DNA from: an uncultured Atopobiaceae bacterium
GTDB taxonomy: Bacteria > Actinomycetota > Coriobacteriia > Coriobacteriales > Atopobiaceae
Assembly (NCBI GenBank): GCA_944322145.1
Contig: CALUNW010000003.1
Span: 124,001-188,000 of the forward strand
Direction of reading: 5' to 3'
DNA: 64,000 nt
Every line of letters begins with the position of its first letter. Within the stretch, counting starts at the first letter, position 1. The notes under the pieces were generated by a model. The model worked only from the letters and a program-made list of their open reading frames with translations. It was not told the origin of the DNA and made no database searches. Positions 49,872-59,069 of the stretch are shown here, piece by piece. The position numbers were made by a program, and so were the translations under genes.

Positions 49872-52454
49872 ATGTTTGAGAAGTTCACCGACAAGGCCCG
49901 CAAGGTCATGAGCCTCGCGCAGGACGAGGCCAGAAACCTCGGCCAGATGTACGTGGGCACCGAGCACCTGCTGCTCGCGCTCATCAAGGAGGGGGAGGGC
50001 GTCGCCGCCCAGGCCCTCGCCAAGCTCGACATCACCTACGACGAGACGCTCTCCACGGTGCGCGGGCTCACGGCCAGCGACAACGAGCCCGTCCCCGGCG
50101 GGCACATCCCGTTCACGCCGCGGGCGAAGCGCGTGCTCGAGGGCGCCTATCGCGAGACCATGACGCACGGCCAGAACTACATCGCCACCGAGCACCTGCT
50201 GCTCGGCATCGTCTCCGAGGGCAACGGGCGCGCGATGGACGCGCTGCGCCAGATGGGCGTCTCGGGCGACGCCGTGCGCAACGCCGTGGCGGAGCTCTCC
50301 TCCAAGAGCAGCGAGGCCCCGCGGCAGGCCGCCACGGCCGACGTGCGCATGGCGGGCTTCGGCGGCCCCGGTTCCCAGCAGGGCGAGGAGGGGTCGGTCC
50401 TCGAGCAGTACGGCCGCAACCTCACCAAGCTCGCCGCGGACGGCAGGCTCGACCCCGTCATCGGCCGCGACCGCGAGATCGAGCGCGTCATGCAGGTCCT
50501 GGCGCGCCGCCAGAAGAACAACCCGCTCATCCTGGGCGACCCGGGCGTGGGCAAGACGGCCATCGTCGAGGGTCTCGCCCAGCTCATCGCCTCGGGCAAC
50601 GTGCCGGACATCCTGCGCGGCAAGCAGATCTGGACGCTCGACCTCGCGAGCCTCGTCGCCGGCTCCAAGTACCGCGGCGAGTTCGAGGAGCGCATGAAGA
50701 AGGTCGTGCGCGAGCTCGAGGAGTCCGAGAACGACATCCTCTTCATCGACGAGATCCACACCGTCATCGGCGCGGGCTCGGCCGAGGGCTCCATCGACGC
50801 CGCCTCCATCCTGAAGCCGCCCCTCTCGCGCGGTGAGATCCAGGTCATCGGCGCCACCACGGCCGAGGAGTTCCGCAAGCACGTCGAGAAGGACTCGGCC
50901 TTCGAGCGCCGCTTCCAGCCCGTCAACATCGGCGAGCCCAGCCCCGAGGACACGATCAAGATCATCGAGGGCCTCAAGGAGCGCTACGAGAAGCACCATC
51001 ACGTCCGCTACACCGACGCCGCCATCCAGGCCGCCGTGACGCTCTCGAGCCGCTACGTCCAGGACCGCTTCCTGCCGGACAAGGCCATCGACGTCCTCGA
51101 CGAGGCCGGCGCCCGCACGCGCGTCCACAAGATGGCGCTGCCGCCCGAGATAGCCCAGGTCGACGCCGACCTCGCGCGCGTCCGCGACGAGAAGTCGGCC
51201 GCCGCCGCGGCCCAGGAGTTCGAGGACGCGGCGCGCCTGCGCGACGAGGAGAAGGCGCTCGTCGCCCGTCGCGACGAGCTCGAGGCAGCGTGGCGCGAGG
51301 AGCTCGCCGCCAACGTGGTGACCGTCGACGAGGAGGACATCGCCGACGTGGTCTCGTCCATGACCGGCGTGCCCGTCTCCAGCCTCACCGAGGCCGAGGC
51401 CTCCAAGCTCCTGCGCTGCGAGGACGTGCTGCACCAGCGCGTCGTGGGCCAGGACGAGGCCGTGACCAAGGTGGCCAAGGCCATCCGTCGCAGCCGCAGC
51501 CCGCTCAAGGACCCGCGCCGGCCGGGCGGCTCGTTCATCTTCCTGGGCCCCTCGGGCGTGGGCAAGACCGAGCTCGCCAAGGCGCTCGCGGAGTTCCTCT
51601 TTGGCTCCGAGGAGGCGCTCATCTCCTTTGACATGTCCGAGTTCATGGAGAAGCACACCGTCTCCAAGCTCGTCGGCGCGCCTCCGGGCTACGTTGGCTA
51701 CGACGAGGGCGGCGAGCTCACCAAGGCCGTCCGCCGCCGGCCGTACTCGGTCGTGCTCTTCGACGAGGTCGAGAAGGCGCACCCCGACGTGTTCAACGTC
51801 CTTCTCCAGATTCTGGAGGAGGGCCGGCTCACGGACGGCCAGGGCCGCCACGTGGACTTCTCCAACACCGTCATCATCATGACGTCCAACATCGGCGCGC
51901 GCGACATCGCACAGACCACCACCATGGGCTTCTCGGCCCAGGGGGCGTCCGGCCTCTCCGACAAGGAGATCACGAGCCGCGTCATGTCCGAGCTCAAGAA
52001 GCACTTCCGCCCCGAGTTCCTCAACCGCGTGGACGAGGTCGTGGTCTTCAAGTCGCTCACGCCCGAGCAGCTGCGCGGCATCGTCGAGCTCATGGTGGCC
52101 GACCTCCGCGAGCGCCTCATCGCGCAGGGCATGTCCATCGAGCTCACCGACGCCGCCCGAGACTTCGTGGCCAAGGAGGGCGCGGACCCGGTCTACGGGG
52201 CGCGCCCGCTGCGTCGCGCCATTCAGACGCTCGTTGAGGACCCCCTCTCGGAGGAGCTGCTGCAGGGGCTCTGGCACCGCGGCGAGATCATTCGCGTGGA
52301 CGAGAAGGACGGCGCGCTCGTCTTTGAGCACGCTACCGGGGAGATTCCCGCGCCCCGTCGTCGCGAGCACCTCATGAGCCCGGACCTGTCCTCGCTGCCC
52401 GAGCCCTCGTCGGGCTCCGCCGGCGCGGGCGGCCAGCTCGCCTCGGGCGCATAG
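49872..52454 (+). CDS. clpC: ClpC, ATPase subunit of the Clp protease
   Basis: 860 residues. N-terminal double Clp_N repeat ([20 protein letters not shown] and [20 protein letters not shown]), first AAA+ domain with [15 protein letters not shown], the middle UVR-like coiled coil ([18 protein letters not shown]) that separates ClpC from ClpA, second AAA+ with [15 protein letters not shown], and the [14 protein letters not shown] pore loop. Unfolds proteins for ClpP. Start ATG 49872, preceded by GAGGGAGAA. No mcsA/mcsB genes are adjacent, unlike the Bacillus operon. Confidence 0.96.
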   Translation: MFEKFTDKARKVMSLAQDEARNLGQMYVGTEHLLLALIKEGEGVAAQALAKLDITYDETLSTVRGLTASDNEPVPGGHIPFTPRAKRVLEGAYRETMTHGQNYIATEHLLLGIVSEGNGRAMDALRQMGVSGDAVRNAVAELSSKSSEAPRQAATADVRMAGFGGPGSQQGEEGSVLEQYGRNLTKLAADGRLDPVIGRDREIERVMQVLARRQKNNPLILGDPGVGKTAIVEGLAQLIASGNVPDILRGKQIWTLDLASLVAGSKYRGEFEERMKKVVRELEESENDILFIDEIHTVIGAGSAEGSIDAASILKPPLSRGEIQVIGATTAEEFRKHVEKDSAFERRFQPVNIGEPSPEDTIKIIEGLKERYEKHHHVRYTDAAIQAAVTLSSRYVQDRFLPDKAIDVLDEAGARTRVHKMALPPEIAQVDADLARVRDEKSAAAAAQEFEDAARLRDEEKALVARRDELEAAWREELAANVVTVDEEDIADVVSSMTGVPVSSLTEAEASKLLRCEDVLHQRVVGQDEAVTKVAKAIRRSRSPLKDPRRPGGSFIFLGPSGVGKTELAKALAEFLFGSEEALISFDMSEFMEKHTVSKLVGAPPGYVGYDEGGELTKAVRRRPYSVVLFDEVEKAHPDVFNVLLQILEEGRLTDGQGRHVDFSNTVIIMTSNIGARDIAQTTTMGFSAQGASGLSDKEITSRVMSELKKHFRPEFLNRVDEVVVFKSLTPEQLRGIVELMVADLRERLIAQGMSIELTDAARDFVAKEGADPVYGARPLRRAIQTLVEDPLSEELLQGLWHRGEIIRVDEKDGALVFEHATGEIPAPRRREHLMSPDLSSLPEPSSGSAGAGGQLASGA

Positions 52455-52558
52455 CCGTCAAATGGGGACAGGTACAAAACCGCAGGTAAAACCCGCCAAA
52501 AGTGAAAGACTTTTGGCGGGTTTTACCTGCGGTTTTGTACCTGTCCCCATTTGACGGC
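52454..52558. repeat. Perfect 50-bp palindrome, GGGGACAGG family
   Basis: Arms 52454-52503 and 52509-52558 are exact complements around GAAAG. The arms contain AAATGGGGACAGGTAC. The last base of the clpC stop codon is the first base of the palindrome. Such a long perfect palindrome must form a cruciform or a long RNA hairpin. Confidence 0.93.
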
Positions 52559-52677
52559 CCGGCGCATGGCCTCGGAGGCCGCCGTTCCACTCCGCGTCCG
52601 CTGCCGCGCGCGATATACTCAGACGTACCAGGTGCCGGCCCGCAGCCCGCGGGCCGGCCGCGCACGAAGGGCCGCCC

Positions 52678-53757
52678 ATGGATGTCACCCAGCTCGACAC
52701 GGGCGCTGCCGATCGCGAGCAGCGCCTTCAGGACGCTATCCGCAACACCGCGCCGGGAACGCCCCTGCGCGTGGCGCTCGACATGATCCTCGCCGGCCAT
52801 CTCGGCGCGCTCGTCTGCGTGGGCGACACGGAGAACGTGCTCGCCGCCGGCGACGACGGCTTCAAGCTCGACGTCTCGTTCACGGCAAACCGCCTGTTCG
52901 AGCTCTGCAAGATGGACGGCGCCGTGGTCGTCGACCGTGACTTCACCAGGATCCTGCGCGCCAACTACCACCTCAACCCTGACCCGTCCCTGCCCACCTC
53001 CGAGACGGGCACGCGTCACCGCACGGCCGCGCGCATGAGCCTGCTCACCAAGGCCATGGTCGTCTCCGTGTCCTCGCGCCGCTCGGTCATCAACGTCTAC
53101 GTTGACGGCAAGGGCTTCCAGGTCAAGCCGGTGAGCGACCTGCTCACCACCGTCAACCAGCTGACGGTGGCCATGCAGAACACCCGGTCCCAGCTCGACC
53201 GCAACCTGCTGCGCCTCACGAGCCTCGAGCTCGACAACATGGTCACGCTCGGCGACCTCACCGACATCTTCTACCTCTTCGAGGTCCTTCTCAGCGCGGG
53301 AAAGGAGCTCGACGACTGCATCGTCCAGCTCGGGCGCGAGGGCAAGATCGCCCAGATGCAGCGCGACGAGTACCTCGCGGGCGTCGAGGAGGCCTACACC
53401 CTCATGATTCGCGACTACGCGGCGGAGTCCTCCGAGGAGGCGGCGCGCACCGTCCGCCGACGCCTGCACGACACCGTCAACACGCAGCTCCGCTCCGCCA
53501 AGACGGTCGCCAAGATCCTCGGCTTCACCGACGAGCTCGGCGAGGACAGCATTATGACCCCGCTCGGCCTGCGCACGCTCTCGCGCGTCCCCGTCGTGCG
53601 CGAGGGCATGGCGGACAAGATCGTCGACGAGTACGGCTCGCTGCAGGAGGTCCTCGAGGCAGTCGACGACGACCCGTCGCGCCTCGGCGAGATCGGCGTC
53701 AAGAACCCCGACGTCCTCGCCAACAGCCTGCACCGCATGTGGGGCAAGGGCGAGTGA
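52678..53757 (+). CDS. disA: DNA integrity scanning diadenylate cyclase DisA
   Basis: Makes c-di-AMP and reports DNA damage at branched DNA. 359 residues: the N-terminal DAC domain has DGAVVVD and TGTRHRTAARMS (DGA and RHR catalytic motifs), followed by a helical linker and a C-terminal HhH DNA-binding domain (LGLRTLSRVPVVREGMADKI, GSLQEVLEAV). A -10 box TATACT lies at 52614. Its stop overlaps the ispD start (TGATG). Confidence 0.96.
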   Translation: MDVTQLDTGAADREQRLQDAIRNTAPGTPLRVALDMILAGHLGALVCVGDTENVLAAGDDGFKLDVSFTANRLFELCKMDGAVVVDRDFTRILRANYHLNPDPSLPTSETGTRHRTAARMSLLTKAMVVSVSSRRSVINVYVDGKGFQVKPVSDLLTTVNQLTVAMQNTRSQLDRNLLRLTSLELDNMVTLGDLTDIFYLFEVLLSAGKELDDCIVQLGREGKIAQMQRDEYLAGVEEAYTLMIRDYAAESSEEAARTVRRRLHDTVNTQLRSAKTVAKILGFTDELGEDSIMTPLGLRTLSRVPVVREGMADKIVDEYGSLQEVLEAVDDDPSRLGEIGVKNPDVLANSLHRMWGKGE

Positions 53758-54521
53758 TGGGCGGGGAGGCGCCCTGCGCGGCGGCCTGCGCCCAGCGCGT
53801 CGGCTCTGAGGAGCGCCCTGCGGACACCCATGCCGTCATCGTGGCAGGGGGCACGGGGGAGCGCTTTGGCGACCCCCGGGGCAAGCAGTTCGTCGAGCTC
53901 TGCGGGCTGCCGCTCATGTGCTGGTCCATCGTCGCGTTTGATCGCGCCCCGTCGGTCGCCGGAATCGTGGTGGTCTGCTCGCCCGATCGCGCCGCGGAGG
54001 TCGAGAAGGACGTGCTCTCGCGCCTCTCCCTGCAGAAGCCGGTGACGCTCGCGCCGTCCGGCGCGACGCGCCAGGCCTCGGTCCTCTCCGGCCTGGGCGC
54101 GGTCCCGCGCGCCCGCGAGTTCGTCGCGGTGCACGACGCCGCGCGCCCGCTCGTAGAGACCGAGATGATCGAGCGCGCCATCGAGGCGGTCCGCCGCGAT
54201 CCCGCGCTTGCCGGCGCGATCCTGGCGACGCGCTCCATCGACACCCTCAAGCTCGTCGAGGGCACGACGATCGTGGCCACGCCCGACCGCTCGTTCTACT
54301 GGGCTGCGCAGACCCCGCAGGTCTTCCGGCGTCGGGTTCTTCTTGCCGCGCACAAGGCCGCAGCCCGCGACGAGTACCAGGGAACTGACGACTCCTCGCT
54401 CGTCGAGCGCATGGGCGGACGCGTCTGCTGCGTCGAGTGCCCGCGCGACAACATCAAGATCACGGTGCCCGAGGACCTTGCGATCGCCGAGGCGACCCTC
54501 GAGCGCCGGCTGCTGACGTGA
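53757..54521 (+). CDS. ispD: 2-C-methyl-D-erythritol 4-phosphate cytidylyltransferase IspD
   Basis: 254 residues. MEP-pathway step 3. N-terminal loop IVAGGTGERFGDPRGKQFVELCG, VAVHDAARPLV, WAAQTPQVFRRRVL, DDSSLVERMGGRV and the final DNIKITVPEDLAIAE. ATG 53757 overlaps the disA stop by one base. Twenty extra residues (EAPCAAACAQRVGSEERP) precede the usual start of the fold. The stop lies within a 55-bp palindrome. Confidence 0.95.
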   Translation: MGGEAPCAAACAQRVGSEERPADTHAVIVAGGTGERFGDPRGKQFVELCGLPLMCWSIVAFDRAPSVAGIVVVCSPDRAAEVEKDVLSRLSLQKPVTLAPSGATRQASVLSGLGAVPRAREFVAVHDAARPLVETEMIERAIEAVRRDPALAGAILATRSIDTLKLVEGTTIVATPDRSFYWAAQTPQVFRRRVLLAAHKAAARDEYQGTDDSSLVERMGGRVCCVECPRDNIKITVPEDLAIAEATLERRLLT

Positions 54522-54630
54522 CCCAAATGGGGGCAGTGGCCCAAAAGGGGACAGGATTAAATTGGGACATCGTCTGATGTCCCAATTTAATCCTGTCCCC
54601 TTTTGGGCCACTGCCCCCATTTGGGTCACG
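54517..54630. repeat. Perfect 55-bp palindrome, GGGGACAGG family
   Basis: Arms 54517-54571 and 54576-54630 are exact complements around the four-base loop GTCT, the longest palindrome in the window. It includes the ispD stop TGA and carries AAAAGGGGACAGGATT. The right arm ends 27 bases before the ispF start. Confidence 0.95.
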
Positions 54631-54656
54631 CACCGTCTCCAGAGAAAGGACTTACC

Positions 54657-55136
54657 ATGCTGCGCATAGGTCACGGGTTTGACGTGCACGCGTTCGCCGA
54701 GGGACGGCGCCTGGTGCTAGGCGGCGTCGACGTGCCGTGCGGGCGTGGGCTCGCCGGCCACTCCGACGCGGACGTGCTCGCGCATGCGCTCATGGACGCC
54801 GTGCTCGGCGCGATGCGCGCGGGCGACATCGGCAGGCTCTTCCCCGACACCGACCCTGCCTACGAGGGCGCGGACTCGCTCGTCCTCATGGCGCGCGTCG
54901 CCGACCTTGCCCGCGAGCGCGGCTACCGCATCCTCGACGTCGACTGCACCGTCGCCGCCCAGGCGCCCAAGCTCGCGCCCCATCGCGAGCAGATGCGCGC
55001 GCGGATGGCGGAGGCGCTCGGCGTTCCGGTCGAGGCGGTGGGGGTGAAGGCCACCACGACGGAGCGGCTCGGCTTCGTGGGCCGCGAGGAGGGCATCGCC
55101 GCATGGGCCGTCGCCCTGCTCGACGACGGGCGCTAG
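54657..55136 (+). CDS. ispF: 2-C-methyl-D-erythritol 2,4-cyclodiphosphate synthase IspF
   Basis: 159 residues. [11 protein letters not shown] with the zinc-binding Asp and His, [56 protein letters not shown]: a complete IspF. ATG 54657 has GAAAGGA upstream. IspD and IspF are separated by the palindrome but probably transcribed together, given no terminator with a T-run. Confidence 0.95.
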   Translation: MLRIGHGFDVHAFAEGRRLVLGGVDVPCGRGLAGHSDADVLAHALMDAVLGAMRAGDIGRLFPDTDPAYEGADSLVLMARVADLARERGYRILDVDCTVAAQAPKLAPHREQMRARMAEALGVPVEAVGVKATTTERLGFVGREEGIAAWAVALLDDGR

Positions 55137-55159
55137 TCCTTCTCGCCTGCCGCGTTTGC

Positions 55160-55310
55160 CCAGGTGCCGGAAAAGCGTCTCCCGCGTGTGGTGCCAGAAA
55201 ACCGACATCTGAGTAAATTGGTGCCGGAATAGCCTCATCTGCGTGCCGACGATACGCATATGAGGCGATTCCGGCACCGAAACACGCATTTGCCAGGTTT
55301 TTGGCACCTG
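55160..55310. repeat. Nested GGTGCC inverted repeats
   Basis: Inner pair GGTGCCGGAAT (55220) and ATTCCGGCACC (55268), extended by partly matching GCCTCAT/ATGAGGC; outer pair CAGGTGCC (55161) and GGCACCTG (55303). Related but different from the GGACAG family. It separates ispF from cysS. Confidence 0.75.
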
Positions 55311-55395
55311 TGGCATCGACGCCCGGGAGTGACGCTTGCTCGTAGTGCCCCGCGCTATACTGGTCCAACGCAAGCCAGCCAAAGAAGGAGCGCGC

Positions 55396-56874
55396 ATGCT
55401 CGTCTATAACAGCCAGACGCACAAGAAGGAGGAGCTCGTCCCCATCGAGCCCGGCAAGATTCGCATGTACGTCTGCGGCCCCACCGTCTACGACCAGATC
55501 CACATCGGCAACGCGCGGACGTTCCTCGCGTTTGACGTGATCCGTCGCTATCTGATGTACAAGGGCTTCCAGGTCACCTTTGCCCAGAACCTCACCGACG
55601 TGGACGACAAGATCATCAACCGCGCCAACGAGACCGGCCGCAGCGCCGCAGAGGTCGCCGAGGAGTGCTCCGCCGCCTTCATCGAGCAGATGCACCGCTT
55701 CGGCGTGCTCGACCCCGACATCCGCCCGCGCGCCACGCATGAGATCGAGGCCATGCAGGAGATGATCACACTCCTCATCGAGCGTGGCGTGGCCTACTCG
55801 GTGCCCTCGGGCGACGTGTACTTCTCGGTGCGCGCCGACCACAGCTACGGCATCCTCTCCGGTCGCAGCCTCGACCAGATGCGCGCCGGCGAGCGCGTCG
55901 AGGTCAACGACGAGAAGCGCGACCCCTTCGACTTTGCCCTCTGGAAGGCCGCCAAGCCCGGCGAGCCCAGCTGGCCCTCCCCGTGGGGCGACGGGCGCCC
56001 CGGCTGGCACACCGAGTGCTGCGCGATGATTCATCGCTACCTGGGCACCCCCATCGACATCCATGGCGGCGGCGCCGACCTCATCTTCCCGCACCACGAG
56101 AACGAGACCGCCCAGGCCATGTGCGCCTGGGACAGCGCGCTCGCAAACACCTGGATGCACACCGGCATGCTCCGCGTCGACGGCGAGAAGATGTCCAAGA
56201 GCCTCGGCAACTTCTACACGCTCAAGGAGGTGCTCGACAAGTACCCGGCCGACGCCGTGCGCCTGCTCATGCTGCAGACCCACTACCGCGCGCCGCTCGA
56301 CTTCTCCTTCGAGCGCCTCGAGGGCGTCGCCGGCACGCTCGAGCGCCTGGAGACCTGCGCCCGCAACCTGCGCTGGGCGGCAGAGCGCTCGCCGCAGGAC
56401 GGCGAGCTCAACGACGCCGACCGCACGCTCGGCCGCAGGATCGACGAGGCGCGCGAGGAGTTCTGCCGTCAGATGGACGACGACTTCAACACCGCCGGCG
56501 GCCTCGCCGCGATCTTCTCGCTGGTGACTGCCTGCAACACCTATCTGGCCGAGGCCGCCGACGACACCTCGACGGCCGTGTGCCTGCGCGCCGCTGACAT
56601 GCTCTGCGAGCTCGCGGACGTGATGGGCATCGAGCTGGGCCGCTCCTCCGGCGACGACGACCTGCCCGAGGGCCTCGTCGAGCTCGCGCGCGAGCATGCC
56701 GGCTACGAGGGCTCGTCCGCCGCAGAGGCCGCAGAGGCCCTGCTCGCCGCGCGCCAGGCCGCCCGCGCCGAGAAGAACTGGGGCGTCGCGGACGCCATCC
56801 GCGACGGCATCACCGCGCTCGGCCTCGTGGTCGAGGACACGGCGTCTGGCGCGCGCGTCCACCGTAAGGAGTAG
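55396..56874 (+). CDS. cysS: Cysteinyl-tRNA synthetase
   Basis: 492 residues, class I. HIGH-like motif PTVYDQIHIGNARTF, zinc-site Cys in MYVCGPTVYD and WHTECCAM, KMSKSLGN, and the C-terminal anticodon domain. ATG 55396 (AAGAAGGAG upstream); TATACT at 55356 is the likely -10 box. Followed after two bases by rlmB, and then the NYN gene: the cysS-rlmB-yacP order is conserved in Firmicutes. Confidence 0.96.
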   Translation: MLVYNSQTHKKEELVPIEPGKIRMYVCGPTVYDQIHIGNARTFLAFDVIRRYLMYKGFQVTFAQNLTDVDDKIINRANETGRSAAEVAEECSAAFIEQMHRFGVLDPDIRPRATHEIEAMQEMITLLIERGVAYSVPSGDVYFSVRADHSYGILSGRSLDQMRAGERVEVNDEKRDPFDFALWKAAKPGEPSWPSPWGDGRPGWHTECCAMIHRYLGTPIDIHGGGADLIFPHHENETAQAMCAWDSALANTWMHTGMLRVDGEKMSKSLGNFYTLKEVLDKYPADAVRLLMLQTHYRAPLDFSFERLEGVAGTLERLETCARNLRWAAERSPQDGELNDADRTLGRRIDEAREEFCRQMDDDFNTAGGLAAIFSLVTACNTYLAEAADDTSTAVCLRAADMLCELADVMGIELGRSSGDDDLPEGLVELAREHAGYEGSSAAEAAEALLAARQAARAEKNWGVADAIRDGITALGLVVEDTASGARVHRKE

Positions 56875-56876
56875 GT

Positions 56877-57788
56877 GTGGCTAAGAACCAGTCACGCACG
56901 CCCGGTCGCGACGTTCGCGGCGGCAAGGGCAAGGGGGCGCGGCCCGTACGGCCGTCCGCGGGCAAGGGCGCGCGGGGCGAGAAGAACCGCCCGCCCCGGC
57001 CCCTGCCGGGCGCCGCTCGCCGCGGCCCCCAGGAGCGCACGGACCTGATCGAGGGGCGCCGAGCCGTCGAGGAGGCGCTCTCCTGCGGGATGCCGCTGCG
57101 CTCGGCCCTCGTGCAGGAGCGCTCGGGCGAGCGCGACCAGGCGCTCGAGCGCATCGCGGCGCGCCTCGAGGAGGCCGGCGTCCCCGTGGAGCGCGTTCCC
57201 CGCGCCCGTCTTGACTCCCTCTCGAGCCACGGCGCGCACCAGGGCGTCGTCGTGCGGACGCGTCCCTTCCAGTACGCCGAGCTCTCCGACGTCATCGAGG
57301 CGGCCGGTAAGGGCGACGCCCTCGTCGTCGTGCTCGACCACGTGACCGACCAGGGCAACTTCGGCGCCATCGTGCGCACGGCCGAGGTCGTGGGCGCCGC
57401 GGGCGTCGTCGTGGCCAAGGCGCGCGCCGCGTCGGTGGGCGTCGGCGCGTACAAGACCTCCGCAGGTGCGGTCATGCACCTTCCGATCGCGCAGGTCCCC
57501 AACCTGGCCCGCGCCGTCGAGGAGCTGCAGCGGGCGGGCTTCTGGGCCTGTGCCGCGACCGAGCACGCCGAGCAGGACGTCTGGCACGCGCCGATGGGCG
57601 GGCGCCTCGCGCTGGTCATGGGCTCCGAGGGCGAGGGCATCTCGCGCCTGGTCGCCGAGAAGTGCGACTTCGCGTGCCGTCTCCCCCAGCGAGGACGCGT
57701 GGAGTCCCTCAACGTCGCACAGGCCACGACGGTGCTCTGCTACGAGTGGCTGCGTCGCGTGGAGACGGGGGAGGGCCCCGATGCCTGA
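56877..57788 (+). CDS. rlmB: TrmH-family 23S rRNA 2'-O-methyltransferase (RlmB)
   Basis: 303 residues from GTG 56877. The first 60 are a basic, Arg/Gly/Pro-rich tail, likely RNA-binding. Then a substrate-binding domain (IEGRRAVEEALSCGMPLRSA) and the SPOUT knot: VLDHVTDQGNFGAIVRTAEV, LVMGSEGEGISRLVAEKCDF, VESLNVAQATTVLCYEWLR. It methylates a 23S guanosine. Overlaps the NYN gene by eight bases. Confidence 0.93.
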   Translation: MAKNQSRTPGRDVRGGKGKGARPVRPSAGKGARGEKNRPPRPLPGAARRGPQERTDLIEGRRAVEEALSCGMPLRSALVQERSGERDQALERIAARLEEAGVPVERVPRARLDSLSSHGAHQGVVVRTRPFQYAELSDVIEAAGKGDALVVVLDHVTDQGNFGAIVRTAEVVGAAGVVVAKARAASVGVGAYKTSAGAVMHLPIAQVPNLARAVEELQRAGFWACAATEHAEQDVWHAPMGGRLALVMGSEGEGISRLVAEKCDFACRLPQRGRVESLNVAQATTVLCYEWLRRVETGEGPDA

Positions 57789-58326
57789 TGCCCGCGCCTC
57801 GTCGCGCGAGCTGCTCGTCGTGGACGGGTACAACGTGATCTACAAGTCCGCGCGCTACCTCGCCCGCATGGACGAGACTGCGGAGGGCGATCCCTTCGAG
57901 CAGGCGCGCGAGCTGCTGATCTCTGACGTTGCCGCCTATGCCAAGGGCCGCTATGAGCCGGTCGTCGTGTTCGACGCCGCGGGCAACGTGTCGCCTGAGC
58001 GCCCCGACCTCTCCAAGGCCGGCGTGCGCGTGATCTTCTCGCCTGCCGGCGAGTCGGCGGACACGGTGATTGAGCGCCTGGTCACGGAGGCCCGCCTCGC
58101 GCCGCACGCCGTGACGGTGGTGACGTCGGACAGCACGATTCGCGCCACGGTCGGAGGCATCCCGGTGACGCGCGTCTCCAGCGATGTGCTCGTGACCAAC
58201 ATGGATGCCCTGGCGGTCGAGTACCGCAAGGAGAACGCCGCCCGCCAGACGCAGCACATGCGCCTGGAGGACCGCATCGACCCCGCCGCACGCGAGAAGC
58301 TCTGGAAGATCCTCCGCGGCCAGTGA
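57781..58326 (+). CDS. NYN-domain RNase (YacP/Rae1 family)
   Basis: 181 residues. LLVVDGYNVIYKS at the N-terminus, PVVVFDAAGNV, ESADTVIERLVTEA and TVVTSDSTIRATVGG give the NYN-type PIN fold with its acidic residues. Bacillus YacP (Rae1) is a ribosome-associated endonuclease. Starts within rlmB, so translation is coupled. Its stop touches a GGACAG palindrome. Confidence 0.9.
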   Translation: MPDARASSRELLVVDGYNVIYKSARYLARMDETAEGDPFEQARELLISDVAAYAKGRYEPVVVFDAAGNVSPERPDLSKAGVRVIFSPAGESADTVIERLVTEARLAPHAVTVVTSDSTIRATVGGIPVTRVSSDVLVTNMDALAVEYRKENAARQTQHMRLEDRIDPAAREKLWKILRGQ

Positions 58327-58395
58327 GGCGGTGGGGACGGGCGCATGACAATTCAACCTGTCCTAATTGTCACGCGCCTGTCCCCACCGCCTCAC
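58323..58395. repeat. 31-bp palindrome, GGACAG family
   Basis: Arms 58323-58353 and 58365-58395 match with two mismatches; the loop CAACCTGTCCT has the complementary core. The outer part is GTGGGGACGGGCGC and the inner part TGACAATT, as in the palindrome at 34841. The NYN-gene stop TGA is in the left arm. Confidence 0.85.
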
Positions 58396-58428
58396 ACGCA
58401 AACGGCAAGTCGGCTATCATGGAAACGC

Positions 58429-58503
58429 GCCGGTATGGCTCAATGGCAGAGCAACGGTTTTGTAAACCGTGGGTTGGGGGTTCGACTCCCTCTACCGGCT
58501 CCA
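58429..58503 (+). tRNA. tRNA-Thr (anticodon TGT)
   Basis: 75 bases with CCA. Acceptor GCCGGTA/TACCGGC, anticodon loop TTTGTAA, T arm GGGGGTTCGACTCCCTC. Confidence 0.94.
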
Positions 58504-58514
58504 GAAATTTTTTT

Positions 58515-58545
58515 CGAGGCCGTGCCCCTCGTGGGCGCGGCCTCG
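58515..58545. terminator. GC hairpin after tRNA-Thr
   Basis: CGAGGCCGTGCCC and GGGCGCGGCCTCG pair with one mismatch, directly after a T-run (58507-58514). The T-run precedes the stem, so as a plus-strand terminator it is doubtful. Confidence 0.45.
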
Positions 58546-58630
58546 ATTGTGAAGACGCCTCAGATACCCACTGTGACCTGCAGATGTGTTGACCTCGTGA
58601 GTATGGATACGCCCGGGTGGGAGGTATACG

Positions 58631-58659
58631 TTGACAACGGGGTTGCAACGTCGTAAATT
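58631..58659 (+). promoter_or_regulatory. Strong promoter of the tRNA-Tyr-Thr-Met-tuf cluster
   Basis: TTGACA (58631-58636) and TAAATT (58654-58659) with a 17-base spacer, 50 bases before tRNA-Tyr. This is the best match to a housekeeping promoter in the window. Confidence 0.75.
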
Positions 58660-58710
58660 ATTCCCCGCTTGCGAGGGAGAAAGCGCCTCGCGGGTGGCTG
58701 AAAACGGAAT

Positions 58711-58794
58711 GGGGATGTGGCACAGCGGCAACTGCGGCGGACTGTAAATCCGCTCCCTCTGGGTTCCTTGGTTCGAGTCCAAGCATCCCCACCA
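58711..58794 (+). tRNA. tRNA-Tyr (anticodon GTA)
   Basis: 84 bases with CCA; acceptor GGGGATG/CATCCCC, anticodon loop CTGTAAA, long variable arm, T arm TTGGTTCGAGTCCAA. Confidence 0.94.
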
Positions 58795-58797
58795 TCT

Positions 58798-58873
58798 GCC
58801 CGTGTAGCTCAGTCGGTAGAGCACTTCGTTGGTAACGAAGAGGTCACCGGTTCAAATCCGGTCGCGGGCTCCA
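58798..58873 (+). tRNA. tRNA-Thr (anticodon GGT)
   Basis: 76 bases with CCA; acceptor GCCCGTG/CGCGGGC, anticodon loop TTGGTAA, T arm CCGGTTCAAATCCGG. Confidence 0.94.
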
Positions 58874-58901
58874 TTTCCGCCCTTCAGTCGCACGGCACCA
58901 C

Positions 58902-58978
58902 GCCGGTGTAGCTCAGTTGGTTAGAGCACGCGGCTCATACCCGCGATGTCACTGGTTCGAGTCCAGTCACCGGTACCA
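58902..58978 (+). tRNA. tRNA-Met, elongator type (anticodon CAT)
   Basis: 77 bases with CCA; anticodon loop CTCATAC on stem CGCGG/CCGCG, T arm CTGGTTCGAGTCCAG. It lacks the GGG/CCC anticodon stem of initiator tRNA, so an elongator is more likely; a CAT-anticodon isoleucine tRNA cannot be excluded. Confidence 0.9.
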
Positions 58979-59069
58979 GAGTTCTTGGCGGCGCTTCGGC
59001 GCCGCTTGGCATAAGAACGCAGTAAGTCCAAGGATTGGCCTCAGGGTCGGTTCCAGAAGGAGGATGGCA

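Noticed and set aside
58917-59069. N-terminal extension of EF-Tu by 51 residues
   Set aside because: It is translated from tRNA-Met and leader DNA; the conserved EF-Tu N-terminus begins at 59070 after AAGGAGG.
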